A program made the position numbers and the translations under genes. The notes beneath the pieces were generated by a model. That model saw nothing but the letters and a program-made list of their open reading frames with translations, was not told where the DNA came from and ran no database searches. Positions 1 to 8,314 of a stretch of 64,000 nucleotides of DNA are shown here, in pieces (the stretch's first letter is position 1; each line of letters opens with the position of its first letter). The stretch comes from Acidobacteriota bacterium (GTDB lineage: Bacteria > Acidobacteriota > Terriglobia > 20CM-2-55-15). The stretch lies in assembly GCA_022821145.1 (NCBI GenBank), contig JAJEEE010000047.1, positions 62,001 to 126,000 of the forward strand, read 5' to 3'.

Positions 1-384
1 CCGCGCCACGGCTTCGGCGATCTCCCAACTGGTCTCTTCCTTGAGCCTTCGCAGTTGGGTGGTCAGGCCCATGGAAAAATGCGTTTCGGCCACCTTGCGG
101 AACAGGCCGTCCTGCTGAAGCGCTCTCAGGCGATCGACGGGGAACACGCAGTTGATGTCGGCGTCGGCCGCCGTCGTGTCGTAGTGGCCCGCCGACACGC
201 GCAGGTCCGATGCGGCCGCGTCCCCGGGTATGGCGCGGAAGGTCGGATCGTTGTCGCCGAACGGCTCGCCGCCCTCCGGATGGACGCCGGCCGTGGTGAC
301 CAACCCGATGCGGGAGTCTCCCAGGGCCCGCTTGAACGGGGTGTAGGGGACGCAGGCTCGGGCGATTTGAGGGGCCGCGGACAT
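1..384 (-). CDS. Glycine/sarcosine/betaine reductase selenoprotein B-like (GrdB/PrdB family), partial
   Basis: The frame runs from ATG at 384 to the left edge with no stop, giving the first 128 residues. The text GLVTTAGVHPEGGEPFGDND, then VSAGHYDTTAADADINCVFP and DRLRALQQDG, matches the N-terminal part of the GrdB/PrdB reductase-B family, in which a conserved region of the type 'DIN..FP.DRL' follows an 'H..D' segment. Relatives are often selenoproteins with a UxxC active site, but that site lies beyond the edge, so Sec use cannot be judged. It starts 50 bp after the selenocysteine peroxiredoxin on the same strand, so co-transcription is likely. The substrate is unknown; proteins of this family in non-fermenters are not proven glycine reductases. 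Confidence 0.72.
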   Translation of the reverse strand, partial: MSAAPQIARACVPYTPFKRALGDSRIGLVTTAGVHPEGGEPFGDNDPTFRAIPGDAAASDLRVSAGHYDTTAADADINCVFPVDRLRALQQDGLFRKVAETHFSMGLTTQLRRLKEETSWEIAEAVAR

Positions 385-434
385 GGATCGACGAACGGCA
401 CGGGACCCGGGGGTCCCATGCCGCCCCCGCCGGA

Positions 435-914
435 TCAGTCGTCGAGTTTCTTCAATTCCTCGAACAGCACGGAATTCTTGGGCTGGTCGCCGATCTCGTG
501 CACGTCGACATAGCGGATCACGCCCTGCTTGTCGACGATGAAGATCGCGCGCTCGGAAAATCCTTCCCGGCGCAGGACATTGTATTGAAGGGCCACGTGT
601 CCGTGCGGAAAGAAATCGCTCAACAGCGGATAGGACAGTCCGCCGAGCGATTCCGCCCACGCCTTGTTGCTGAAGATCGAATCGATGCTGATGCCCATGA
701 CCTGGGCATCGTACCGGTCGAACTCGGAGAGATCCTCCTCGTACGCCGGCATCTGCAGGGTTCAGACCGGAGTGAACGCAACGGGGTAGAAGGCGATGAC
801 GACGTTCTTCTTCCCCTTGAAGCTGGACAGCGTGACTTCCGTGTCCAGGTGCGAGTTGAGCGTGAAGTCGGGCGCCGCGTCACCCACCTTGAGCTCGTTT
901 GTCGGGTTCGGCAT
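435..914 (-). CDS. Peroxiredoxin (AhpE/Bcp-like) with in-frame TGA as peroxidatic selenocysteine
   Basis: Read from ATG at 914 (preceded by GAGGAGA), the frame gives 159 residues, with one TGA at 762-764 as codon 51 and a real stop at 435. The text around it is FYPVAFTPV-TGA-TLQMPAYE, so the TGA sits exactly on the peroxidatic residue of the peroxiredoxin motif PxxxTxxC. Conservation continues on both sides: VGDAAPDFTL at the N-terminus, then GISIDSIFSNKAW, the active-site Arg in FSERAIFIVD, and length typical of a single-domain thiol peroxidase. Sec-containing peroxiredoxins are an established bacterial family that reduces H2O2 or organic peroxides. A hairpin follows the TGA. The alternative, a 105-residue fragment starting at the Met after the TGA, would lack the catalytic residue. 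Confidence 0.88.
726..738 (-). promoter_or_regulatory. Candidate bacterial SECIS hairpin for the peroxiredoxin
   Basis: In the mRNA, GGAG-GAUCU-CUCC forms a four-pair stem (five with a G-U pair) and a five-base loop beginning with G, starting 24 bases after the UGA. An outer CCGG/CCGG pairing may enclose it. Position and a G at the loop start fit the loose bacterial SECIS model (apical loop about 16-37 bases downstream). The stem is short, so this is weaker than the DUF3179 element. Confidence 0.5.
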
Positions 915-1098
915 GAAATCTCCTCTCTGGTCAGTTGCGCCGCCCGGCCCGTGGTGACCGGCGACCGGATAGGATAAGCAATCTCCGGCTCAAAATCACC
1001 CCCTGCGCGGATTTCGGTGACGCACGGTTGCGGCACCCCAATGCCTTGTCGTACAGGCGAGAGCTGGACCCAAGCTTTTCGAAGCGGCCGCGTACCGG

Positions 1099-1227
1099 TT
1101 ACGCTCGCGGCCGGTCGCCCGAACCACGTTCGTGCGCTGCAACCGCCAGTGGACGGTCCGCATCGGTCAGAGCGGCGGGCGCTTCCATGAGCTTGTAGAG
1201 ATACGTCGTGTCGAGGAGGACCTGCAC
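1099..1227 (-). pseudogene. Truncated PIN-domain toxin remnant
   Basis: Directly after the antitoxin stop (TAG 1231-1233), a GTG at 1227 opens a 42-residue frame beginning VQVLLDTTYLYKLMEAP. This resembles the first beta-strand of PIN nucleases (LLDT plus hydrophobics, first catalytic Asp), but the frame stops at 1099 after about a third of a PIN domain (normally 120-140 residues). No later acidic motif is visible downstream. I read it as a decayed toxin whose antitoxin survives. A chance ORF is possible because only the first motif can be seen. Confidence 0.45.
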
Positions 1228-1230
1228 GGC

Positions 1231-1545
1231 CTACTCGTCGCGTTCGTCGTCCAGTCGGAGGACATGGCGGCTGAGCACGGAATCGTGGAAGGCCGCTTCC
1301 ATGGCGTCCACTTCGTCCGGCGGCGCGTTCTCGATCCCCAGGCGGCGTCGCGCCGCTTCCAGCTTCTCGAAATCGATCCCGCCGCGACGGTCGCAGCGCA
1401 CAAGCTCCGCGGCAGGCCGCCCATGCTTCGTGATGATCACACGCTCGCCGTTACGGGCGGCCGCGACCAGTTCGGAGAGCCGTGCTTTCGCGTCGCGAAT
1501 GGCAAGTTCCATGACGGGTGGCTCCAGTCGTTCTGCCGTTGTCAT
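1231..1545 (-). CDS. Type II antitoxin, Phd/YefM-like
   Basis: 104 residues from ATG 1545; a second ATG at 1512 starts closer to the conserved block (MELAIRDAKARLSELVAAA). The pattern 'DAKARLSELV..A..GE.VIITKHGRP.AELV' is the N-terminal DNA-binding fold of Phd/YefM antitoxins. The acidic, helical C-terminus (DERDE) is the toxin-binding tail. The expected partner immediately downstream is a truncated PIN remnant, so the module is probably inactive as a toxin system, although the antitoxin could still act as a repressor. Confidence 0.8.
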   Translation of the reverse strand: MTTAERLEPPVMELAIRDAKARLSELVAAARNGERVIITKHGRPAAELVRCDRRGGIDFEKLEAARRRLGIENAPPDEVDAMEAAFHDSVLSRHVLRLDDERDE

Positions 1546-1679
1546 CACTTTGCCCCGGAGCGGCGGCGCATTCAAGACCGTATCGTGACCACATCGTTCA
1601 TAACGAGGCGTGACCGAACGGATCGGGTTCGACTTCAGCGCCGTCGGCGGCCACGTCCGATTCGGCCGCGCCCGCGGCG

Positions 1680-2288
1680 TCACTCCGGAGTCAACCAGCC
1701 GAGAACGACGAACCCGCCGACGAGCAACAGGAGAAAGACGATCGCCAGGATCTCGAAGTACCGGTCGATGAACACTCGAATCCGCGCCCCGAACGCGCGG
1801 ATCAGAGCGCCGATCAGGAAGTAGCGCAGCGAGCGCATCGCGGCCGACGTCGCAATGAAGACGCCGAAGTTCACGTCGAACACGCCGGCCGTGATCGTCG
1901 CCACCTTGTACGGGATGGGCGTGAGCGCGGCCGCGGCGACGGCCAGCGCGTTGTATTCGTCGTACAGCTCCGCGATGCGCGCGTAGTGGCCTTCGTAACC
2001 GTAGAGCCGGACGAGCGGTTCGCCGATCAGATCGTAGAACTCGTGGCCGATCAGATACCCGAACGCGCCGCCCAGGACCGATCCCGTGCTGGTGATCAGC
2101 GCGAAGCGGAACGCGCGCGCCGGCACGGACACGGCCAGGGCGATGAACAGCGGCTCGGGCGGGATCGGGAAGAACGACGACTCCGCGAACGCGACGACGA
2201 ACAGCGCCCAGGATCCGTACGGGCTGTCGGCCCATCCGAGCACCCAGTCGTACATTCGCCGCATCCACGTGGTCACCGGTCCGAGCAT
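1680..2288 (-). CDS. YqaA/DedA-like membrane protein (SNARE-associated/VTT domain)
   Basis: About 202 residues from ATG 2288; earlier in-frame Mets would run into the divergent rmlD leader. Hydrophobic segments include SYPGSWALFVVAFAESSFF-like text near residue 22, a re-entrant region with FFPIPPEPLFIALAVS, a glycine-rich SVLGGAFGYLIG, then LTPIPYKVATITAGVF and a C-terminal helix (LAIVFLLLLVGGFVVLGWL). The ESSFFPIPPE and TPIPYK motifs are characteristic of the YqaA branch of the VTT family. Relatives act in membrane homeostasis or lipid scrambling; a specific role cannot be assigned here. Confidence 0.8.
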   Translation of the reverse strand: MLGPVTTWMRRMYDWVLGWADSPYGSWALFVVAFAESSFFPIPPEPLFIALAVSVPARAFRFALITSTGSVLGGAFGYLIGHEFYDLIGEPLVRLYGYEGHYARIAELYDEYNALAVAAAALTPIPYKVATITAGVFDVNFGVFIATSAAMRSLRYFLIGALIRAFGARIRVFIDRYFEILAIVFLLLLVGGFVVLGWLTPE

Positions 2289-2385
2289 GGCCGTCGACGA
2301 CGTTAGCACAGCCCGGGAGAACCCGAGGGCGCCTCGGCTTCGGTGATATGATCCGGTGGCCCATGGCGCCGGGTCCGGCATCCAG

Positions 2386-3264
2386 ATGAAGATCGCGATA
2401 CTCGGAGCGAGCGGACAGTTGGGCTCCGACCTGCGGGAGTGCCTGAACGGTCACGAGTTGACGGCGTTCACCCGGGAGGACTTCGACGTTCGCGACCAGC
2501 CGGCCGCGTTGGAGCACCTGACGCGGATCCGGCCGGACGTCATAGTCAACACGACGGCCTTCCACCAGGTCGATCTCTGCGAATCCCGGGCCGACGACGC
2601 GTTCGCCGTCAACACGGTCGCCGTCTACGGGCTGGCCGCGATCGCGAACCGGTTGGGGGCCAAGCTGGTGCACATCAGCACCGACTACGTGCTCTCGGGT
2701 GACGGAAGCCGGCCGCTGTCGGAGGACGATGCGCCGTGTCCGGTCAACGTCTACGCCCAATCCAAGCTCGCCGGGGAGTACGTTGTCCGCAACGTCGCCG
2801 ACCGGCACCTGCTGATCCGGACCTCGGGCCTCTATGGCGCGGCGGGCGGCGCGGGAAGGGGCGGCAACTTCGTCGAGACCATGATCCGGAAGGCCGGGAA
2901 CGGGGAACACGCCCGCATCGTCGATGACCAGATCGTCTCGCCGACGTGGACCGGCGACCTTGCCCCGCAGATCGCGTCCATGTTGGACAACGACCTCGAG
3001 GGGCTGTTCCACGCATCGGCCGAGGGCAGTTGCTCCTGGTACGCGTTCGCCACCACCGTAGCGTCGCTGTGCGGACTCGCCGCGTCGTTCACGGCGACGA
3101 CCAGCCGGGCTTACGGCAGCCCGGCGCCGCGGCCGGCCTACTCCGTGCTCGAGAACGCGCGCCTGGAGCGGCTCGGGCTCAACCGCATGCTCGATTGGAG
3201 GGACGGCCTGGCGCGGTATCTCCAGGTCCGGCACGGCATAGCGCCCGGCGCGCCGCATCCATGA
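2386..3264 (+). CDS. rmlD: dTDP-4-dehydrorhamnose reductase (RmlD)
   Basis: 292 residues from ATG 2386. RmlD makes dTDP-L-rhamnose by NAD(P)H reduction of the 4-keto sugar. Evidence: Rossmann motif GASGQLG at residues 7-13, the NTTAFHQVD segment typical of RmlD (NaaAYT.VD), the STDYVLSGDG strand, and the short-chain dehydrogenase Tyr-Lys pair in YAQSKLAGE near residue 125. RTSGLYG and the substrate-binding DDQIVSPTWTGDLA block are also characteristic. Its stop overlaps the next start (ATGA at 3261), so it is translationally coupled to the glycosyltransferases that follow, consistent with rhamnose-containing surface glycan synthesis. rmlA, B and C are not in the window. Confidence 0.9.
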   Translation: MKIAILGASGQLGSDLRECLNGHELTAFTREDFDVRDQPAALEHLTRIRPDVIVNTTAFHQVDLCESRADDAFAVNTVAVYGLAAIANRLGAKLVHISTDYVLSGDGSRPLSEDDAPCPVNVYAQSKLAGEYVVRNVADRHLLIRTSGLYGAAGGAGRGGNFVETMIRKAGNGEHARIVDDQIVSPTWTGDLAPQIASMLDNDLEGLFHASAEGSCSWYAFATTVASLCGLAASFTATTSRAYGSPAPRPAYSVLENARLERLGLNRMLDWRDGLARYLQVRHGIAPGAPHP

Positions 3265-4460
3265 ACATCCTGTTCCTGACGGCGTACCCACCCGTCCTGG
3301 ACATGCACGGCGGCGGGGTCCGGATGTACCACAATATCCGGATTCTGGGCCGTAGACACCGTGTGCACGTCGTCTCATACGTGGAGAGCGACGAGGAACG
3401 CGACCGTCTCGGAGAGATCGGCGGAATCTGCGAGTCGGTCCGGGCGGTCGTCCGCGCGCCCGGCCGCGCGGCTGGCCGCCGGTTCCGGACCCCCGCACAG
3501 ATCCGCGGATTCGACCTCCCCGAGATGCGCCGGGCCGTCGAGGAGACGCGCCGCCGGCACGCCATCGACGTCGTCCAGTGCGAGTACGTGGAGATGGCGC
3601 TGTTCCACGCCGCCGACGCGTTCTCGGTCTGGACCGTCACGGATCTGTTGTCCCCCGGTCACCGGGAGCGGTTCGAGTCGGCGACGCGTCCGCTGGAGCG
3701 GGCCCGCTGGTACCGGCGCTGGAAGTCCATGGCGCGCTTCGAAACCCGCGCGGCCACCCGATTCGACCGCGTGGTGGCGATGACGCCCGACGATGCGGCC
3801 CACATCCGCCGCCGCGCGCCCGGCGCGGACGTCCGCGACATTCCGATCGGTGTGGACAGCCGCCGCTACGCGCCGCTGGATCCCGACCCCGCCGCCCCCC
3901 TGCGGGTCGTGTTCCTGGGAAACCACCGACATGCGCCCAACCTGGAAGCGGTGGCCTTCATACGGGACCAACTCGCGCCGATGCTGCCCTCGCTCCGATT
4001 CGAGGTCGCCGGGCGCGGTCTGCCCAACGGCATGCTCGACGGCAGCCCCGTCCGCGATGTGGGCTTCCAGGCCGACACGCGCGGCCTGTATCGACGGCCG
4101 AACACCATCGTCGTGGCGCCGCTGTTCTCGGGTCGCGGGCAACGGGTCAAGCTGCTGGAAGCCTTCGCGATGGGCGTTCCGGTGGTCGCGACGACGTTGG
4201 CGGCGGCCGGTTTTCCGGTGCGCGACGGGAAGGAGGCCCGGATCGCCGAAACGGCGGACGATTTCCGCTCCGCACTGGCGGCGCTCGGCGAATCCAGAGA
4301 TCTGCGGGAAGATCTCGGCTCCAATGGCCGCCGGATGGTACGGGACCGGTTCGAATGGGACATACTGGCGGACCGGTTTCTCGAAGTCGTCGAACCGGGC
4401 CCGGATTTCGACGGCCGGGGGAAGGGACGATGGAATCGACAGCCCGGATCGATGTCCTGA
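3261..4460 (+). CDS. Glycosyltransferase, GT4-type (GT-B fold)
   Basis: 399 residues, ATG overlapping the rmlD stop by four bases. MNILFLTAYPPVLDMHGGG is the usual N-terminal strand and glycine-rich acceptor loop. The C-terminal half carries VVFLGNHRHAPNLEAV, the conserved 'F.G...H.PN..A' of GT4 enzymes using NDP-sugars. APLFSGRGQRVKLLEAFAMG corresponds to the nucleotide-sugar site (a variant EX7E region: one Glu visible) followed by PVVATTLAAAG. It probably transfers a hexose onto a lipid-linked or cell-surface glycan. Acceptor and donor are unknown. The last 31 bases overlap the next gene. Confidence 0.85.
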   Translation: MNILFLTAYPPVLDMHGGGVRMYHNIRILGRRHRVHVVSYVESDEERDRLGEIGGICESVRAVVRAPGRAAGRRFRTPAQIRGFDLPEMRRAVEETRRRHAIDVVQCEYVEMALFHAADAFSVWTVTDLLSPGHRERFESATRPLERARWYRRWKSMARFETRAATRFDRVVAMTPDDAAHIRRRAPGADVRDIPIGVDSRRYAPLDPDPAAPLRVVFLGNHRHAPNLEAVAFIRDQLAPMLPSLRFEVAGRGLPNGMLDGSPVRDVGFQADTRGLYRRPNTIVVAPLFSGRGQRVKLLEAFAMGVPVVATTLAAAGFPVRDGKEARIAETADDFRSALAALGESRDLREDLGSNGRRMVRDRFEWDILADRFLEVVEPGPDFDGRGKGRWNRQPGSMS

Positions 4461-5317
4461 CGCTCTTTCACAACGATCGACGCCGGGTCGGTTCGTTCGT
4501 GGACGCGCTCGGACGCACGTCGATTCCGATCACCCTCCACGTCCTGGACAACGGTTCGGCGGACGGGACCGCCGATGCCCTGGCCGCCCGCCTTCCCGAG
4601 TTCGAATTCCCGGTTCGGATGCACCGGTCGATGCGCAACCTCGGTTTCGCGGCCGGCATGAACCGGCTGGCCCGCCAGGCCGACGGCGAGTTCATGTTTC
4701 TCCTGAACTCCGACGCCCGCCCCGCGCCCGACGTCATCGAGCGGCTCGCGGCGCGGGCGCGCTCGGACGCCCGCATCGGGATCTGCGAGGCGCGCCAGGC
4801 GCCGCACGCACACCCGAAAGCGGTCGATCCGGCAACCGGGGAAACGACGTGGTGCTCGGGCGCCGCGGCGTTGATTCGCCGGGCGGCCTTCGAAGAGCTC
4901 GGCGGTTTCGACGAGACGCTGTACTTCATGTACTGCGAAGACATCGATCTGAGTTGGAGACTGTGGCTGAACGGGTGGAAGTGCGTCCACGTTCCCGACG
5001 CCATCGTGGAGCATCCGGCCGGAGGCTCGCCGGACCCCGGCCGGGCGGCCCGCAGGCCCTCGCGGCACTATTTCAGCTTCCGCAACTCGCTCTTCATCTA
5101 TCACCGGTTCCGAAAACCGGGCGACGGACGCGTCCTGGCGGGCTTCCTGTCGAAGCGATTCGCGTCCCGGCGCTATTCGTTCCTCAGCAAGGCCCTGTTC
5201 GCGATTGCGTTCGTGGATCACATTCGCTATATTCCGTACTTGCGACGGACCCGGCCAAGGGACGGGTACCGGGATCATCCGTGGGTTCGGCTCAACGAAA
5301 CATCGCTGGCGGAATGA
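4430..5317 (+). CDS. Glycosyltransferase family 2 (rhamnosyltransferase-like)
   Basis: 295 residues from ATG 4430, behind GAAGGGACG. The order is typical of GT2: VLTLFHND, then HVLDNGSADGT, then NLGFAAGMNRLARQADGEF, the DxD-like NSDARP metal motif, and the acceptor part CSGAAALIRRAAFEELGGFD followed by YCEDIDLSWRLWLNGWKC. This subset (WcaA/rhamnosyltransferase-like) builds O-antigen-type glycans, which fits the adjacent rmlD. It overlaps the end of the upstream glycosyltransferase by 31 bases, so the cluster is one transcription unit. Confidence 0.87.
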   Translation: MESTARIDVLTLFHNDRRRVGSFVDALGRTSIPITLHVLDNGSADGTADALAARLPEFEFPVRMHRSMRNLGFAAGMNRLARQADGEFMFLLNSDARPAPDVIERLAARARSDARIGICEARQAPHAHPKAVDPATGETTWCSGAAALIRRAAFEELGGFDETLYFMYCEDIDLSWRLWLNGWKCVHVPDAIVEHPAGGSPDPGRAARRPSRHYFSFRNSLFIYHRFRKPGDGRVLAGFLSKRFASRRYSFLSKALFAIAFVDHIRYIPYLRRTRPRDGYRDHPWVRLNETSLAE

Positions 5318-5438
5318 GCGGGAGCTGCCCGGAATCCGGGCGGTTCCGCCGCTCGAACCACGGAAAGGCGCAGCTCGGGGGGATGACGACGCGGTTGGGT
5401 CAATCGATTACTCTCAAACGAACTTCCGGGCTCTCTCA

Positions 5439-6431
5439 GTGCATACACTATCGGTCGTAATTCCCACGCTCAATCGTGCGGATCTGCTGGCCCGTACGAT
5501 CCATTCCATCGAATCCCAGACGATTCCCCGGGACCGTTACGAGGTCATCGTCGTCGACAACAACTCGGACGACGAAACGCAACGCGTGCTCGCGGAAAGC
5601 GCCGACCGGTATCCGAACCTCCAGTTCGCGACAGAGACGCGGCCCGGCGCGGCCGTCACGCGGAACACGGGGCTTCAACGGGCCGGCGGGGACGTGGTCC
5701 TGTTCATCGACGACGACATCGAGGCCGACCCCGACCTGATCGAGGCTCACCTGAAGATCCACGCGACGGAAGCCGACGCCTCGGTGATCGGAACGATCCG
5801 GACCCAGTGGGAAGCGACACGGGACCCGTTTCTCCGCTACCTGAGGGATCGCCGAATCTACAATCCCTACACGCTGAGCGGCGGGCGGATGGATTTTTCC
5901 TCCTACCACACCGGCAACGTGTCCACGCCCCGCCATCTTCTGAACGCCGTCGGCGGCTTCGACGAACGCTTCGCGGTCTACGGGATGGAGGACATCGAGC
6001 TGGGCTACCGACTGGAACGCATCGGCTCGGTCATGATTCCGGGAGCGGACGCCATCGGAACTCACAATTATGCGCCGACGTTCACGCAATTCACGGAACG
6101 TTGCGAGTTGGCCGGCTTCTCCCTCGGACTGATGCTTGCGCTGCACCCCGAACTCCGAAGCCGGTTTACGGAAAACAGCGCCGTCACCCGGGTTCTGCGT
6201 CCCTTCCACAAGGCATACCGTGCGGTCGTCCCGTTCATCGAACCGGCCGTTCGTACTCTGAGCCTGCTGGATTCCCGCCAAGGAACGGGTCCGGTTTCCG
6301 TGCCGCTGGCATTCCACTTCGGTTGGGCCCTTCGGTACCACTTCTTCGTCGGCTACTCCCGCTATCTGGCCGTCGCCCGCGGGCCGATGGTGGCCGTCAA
6401 GGCCCGTCCCGTCAAGGAGTCCGGAGACTGA
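5439..6431 (+). CDS. Glycosyltransferase family 2
   Basis: 330 residues if started at GTG 5439 (V-HTLSVVIPTLNRADLLART); no in-frame ATG lies close to the conserved start, and the text upstream is not protein-like. Motifs are VVIPTLNR, EVIVVDNNSDDET, TRNTGLQRA, FIDDDIEADPD (metal-binding DDD), and GGFDERFAVYGMEDIELGYR. The C-terminal 80 residues are hydrophobic/aromatic (FHFGWALRYHFFVGYSRYL) and may contact the membrane. It is the third transferase of the rmlD cluster, separated from the previous gene by about 120 bp. Confidence 0.83.
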   Translation: MHTLSVVIPTLNRADLLARTIHSIESQTIPRDRYEVIVVDNNSDDETQRVLAESADRYPNLQFATETRPGAAVTRNTGLQRAGGDVVLFIDDDIEADPDLIEAHLKIHATEADASVIGTIRTQWEATRDPFLRYLRDRRIYNPYTLSGGRMDFSSYHTGNVSTPRHLLNAVGGFDERFAVYGMEDIELGYRLERIGSVMIPGADAIGTHNYAPTFTQFTERCELAGFSLGLMLALHPELRSRFTENSAVTRVLRPFHKAYRAVVPFIEPAVRTLSLLDSRQGTGPVSVPLAFHFGWALRYHFFVGYSRYLAVARGPMVAVKARPVKESGD

Positions 6432-6545
6432 CGGAGATTCCGGTGCGCGGTGGATTGGGCTGACCGACGCCGCTGGGAACCGAACACGGATCCACGTTCG
6501 ACTTTTTCGGCGTTCACGGCGTCTTCCGAAGTGTGAGGCCGGATC

Positions 6546-7124
6546 TTGAGCCTGGAACGCGCCGACGACAGCAAGATCATCGAAAGAGTGCTCGCCGGAG
6601 ACGCCAACGCGTTCAATCTCCTGGTCTGGCAGTGGGAGAAGCCGATCTACAACTACATCTTGCGAATGGTCCGCAGTCCGGACGACGCCATGGACCTGTG
6701 CCAGGACAGCTTCATCAAGGCGTTCGAGGAGCTCGGCAAGCTCAAGGAGCGCGACCGGTTCTCGGCCTGGCTGTACCGGATCGCGCACAACGTTTGCTAT
6801 TCGCGGTTCCGCAAGGATCGCGGCAAGGTCTTCGTCGAGCTGAACCCGGACTTGGGCGCCGCGCGGATGCCCATCGAGGGCCGGCTGGACGTGGAGAAGG
6901 CGCTGGACGCGTTGCCGGAGGACCAGCGTGAAGTGGTGGTGCTGAAGGTGTACCAGGGCCTGAAGTTCGACGAGATCGCGGCCGTGCAGGGCGCGCCCGT
7001 GTCGACCGTCAAGTCGCGGTTGTACATGGGTTTCGAAAAAATGAAATCGGTTCTGGGAGATGACCGGCGCGCGCACGGCCGGCCCGGAACGTCACGAACG
7101 GGTGAAACCGATGCCTCATCTTGA
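6546..7124 (+). CDS. RNA polymerase sigma factor, ECF (sigma-70 family)
   Basis: 192 residues from TTG 6546; a stop (TGA 6534-6536) precedes it in frame, which excludes earlier starts. Region 2 shows WEKPIYNYILRMVRSPDDAM then LCQDSFIKAFEEL and FSAWLYRIAHN, the -10 recognition helix pattern. Region 4 shows ALDALPEDQREVVVLKVYQG then FDEIAAVQGAPVSTVKSRLY, the helix-turn-helix for the -35. It overlaps a downstream anti-sigma factor by 14 bases and heads the type II secretion cluster, so it may control it. Confidence 0.92.
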   Translation: MSLERADDSKIIERVLAGDANAFNLLVWQWEKPIYNYILRMVRSPDDAMDLCQDSFIKAFEELGKLKERDRFSAWLYRIAHNVCYSRFRKDRGKVFVELNPDLGAARMPIEGRLDVEKALDALPEDQREVVVLKVYQGLKFDEIAAVQGAPVSTVKSRLYMGFEKMKSVLGDDRRAHGRPGTSRTGETDASS

Positions 7125-7767
7125 AGACAGGCTGGCCGAATTCGTATTCGAGGAACTGTCCGCCAACGAGATGGCGGCGGCGCGTCAACACGTCGCCCGG
7201 TGCCTGGAGTGCCAGGGCCGCGTCGCGGAGTTCCGCGGCGTCCACGATCGGCTGGCGCAATCGCCCGACGTGGACGTGCCGCGGCGCGTGGTCTTCGTAC
7301 CCGGGGCGCGGCGCGAGAGGTTCTGGAGCGGGTGGGGTCTCGCATGGGCCGTCCCGAGTGGACTCGCGGCGGCCGCGCTGCTGGTCGTGTTCTGGGCCGG
7401 CCCGTTCCAGTTGGACTGGGACGACGCGGGACTGCGGATCGCACTCGGCCCGGCGCCTTCCCCGGCGGCGGTTACGACCGCGGTGGCGCCGATCGACTAC
7501 GATAGCCTGGACTACACGCAGATCGAGGCGCGCATCGAGCCCGTCGTCGAAGCGCGGCTGGAGGCGGCTCTCGCCGAGCGCGACGCCGACTGGCGCCGGC
7601 TGCTCGAGGCGCGCATCACCGCCATCGACGAGTCCCAGCGCCTGGAGTTGCTTCGAGTACGCGCCGAAATGGGAAGCCTGTTCGACGGGCAGCGCAACGT
7701 CACGCGCGAAATGTACAAGCAGTCCGCCTCGCTGCAGGAGTTCGCCCAACGGTGGGCGCTGGAATAG
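7111..7767 (+). CDS. Anti-sigma factor with HxxxCxxC zinc motif and one membrane span
   Basis: 218 residues from ATG 7111. The N-terminal ~45 residues form a zinc-binding anti-sigma domain: ELSANEMAAARQHVARCLEC contains the H-x3-C-x2-C signature. A single hydrophobic segment near residues 75-95 (GLAAAALLVVFWAGPF) puts the C-terminus outside. The C-terminal part is predicted coiled coil (IEARIEPVVEARLEAALAER, then RRLLEARITAIDESQRLELL). It is coupled to the ECF sigma factor by overlap and presumably sequesters it at the membrane. The signal is not apparent. Confidence 0.85.
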   Translation: MPHLEDRLAEFVFEELSANEMAAARQHVARCLECQGRVAEFRGVHDRLAQSPDVDVPRRVVFVPGARRERFWSGWGLAWAVPSGLAAAALLVVFWAGPFQLDWDDAGLRIALGPAPSPAAVTTAVAPIDYDSLDYTQIEARIEPVVEARLEAALAERDADWRRLLEARITAIDESQRLELLRVRAEMGSLFDGQRNVTREMYKQSASLQEFAQRWALE

Positions 7768-7776
7768 GGGACGACG

Positions 7777-8310
7777 ATGAGACGCCGCATACTGACGGGA
7801 CTGGCTTCGCTGGCTCTGCTGGGCCCGGCGGCGCCGCACGCCGTTACGGGCGCGGCCGACGTTGCCCCGGAGGAGGCCATGGCCCTGACCTCGGCCATCG
7901 ACGCCCGACTCGGAGCGATCGTTCCCAACGTGTTCCAGGAAGCCAAGGCGACGTACCTGGACGACTACGGCCTTGTCGTCACGGCCGAGGTGGCGCTGGC
8001 GCAGCCGCGCAACCCCTTCGTCGGACCCGGCGATCCCGAGTTGACCCGCAGCCAGAGCCGGGCGCGCCTCGATGCGCTCCAGGAGGGCGCCGTGGAGGTG
8101 TTGGGCGAACGGGTCCCGGAAATCGACGGCCTGTTGCCCGAGGAGCGGGTCACGCTGGTGATCTACGTGATCAACCCGAACCCGGTCGACCTGCCGGACC
8201 TGCCGGCGCAACTCGTGTTCTCGGTCCGGAAGCGCGATGCGGACGACTTCCGCGCCGGGGCGCTGGACGACGCCGCCTTCCGCCAGCGTGTCGGCGCTCG
8301 GGAAGACTGA
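7777..8310 (+). CDS. Secreted/periplasmic protein of unknown function
   Basis: 177 residues from ATG 7777, preceded by GGGGACGACG. A signal peptide is clear: MRRRILTGLASLALLGPAAP with cleavage likely near AVTGAADVA. The mature part has no family I recognise. It mentions a patterned beta segment (TLVIYVINPNPVDLPDLPAQ) and many acidic residues. It sits between the anti-sigma gene and gspE with 5-9 bp gaps, so it belongs to the same operon and may be a regulator or accessory of secretion or of the sigma/anti-sigma pair. Confidence 0.75.
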   Translation: MRRRILTGLASLALLGPAAPHAVTGAADVAPEEAMALTSAIDARLGAIVPNVFQEAKATYLDDYGLVVTAEVALAQPRNPFVGPGDPELTRSQSRARLDALQEGAVEVLGERVPEIDGLLPEERVTLVIYVINPNPVDLPDLPAQLVFSVRKRDADDFRAGALDDAAFRQRVGARED

Positions 8311-8314
8311 GACC

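Noticed and set aside
1231-3498. A 755-codon open frame on minus covering rmlD and the antitoxin
   Set aside because: Most of it is antisense to rmlD and the YqaA-like gene, with Arg/Pro/Gly-rich non-protein text; only its last 104 codons are the real antitoxin.
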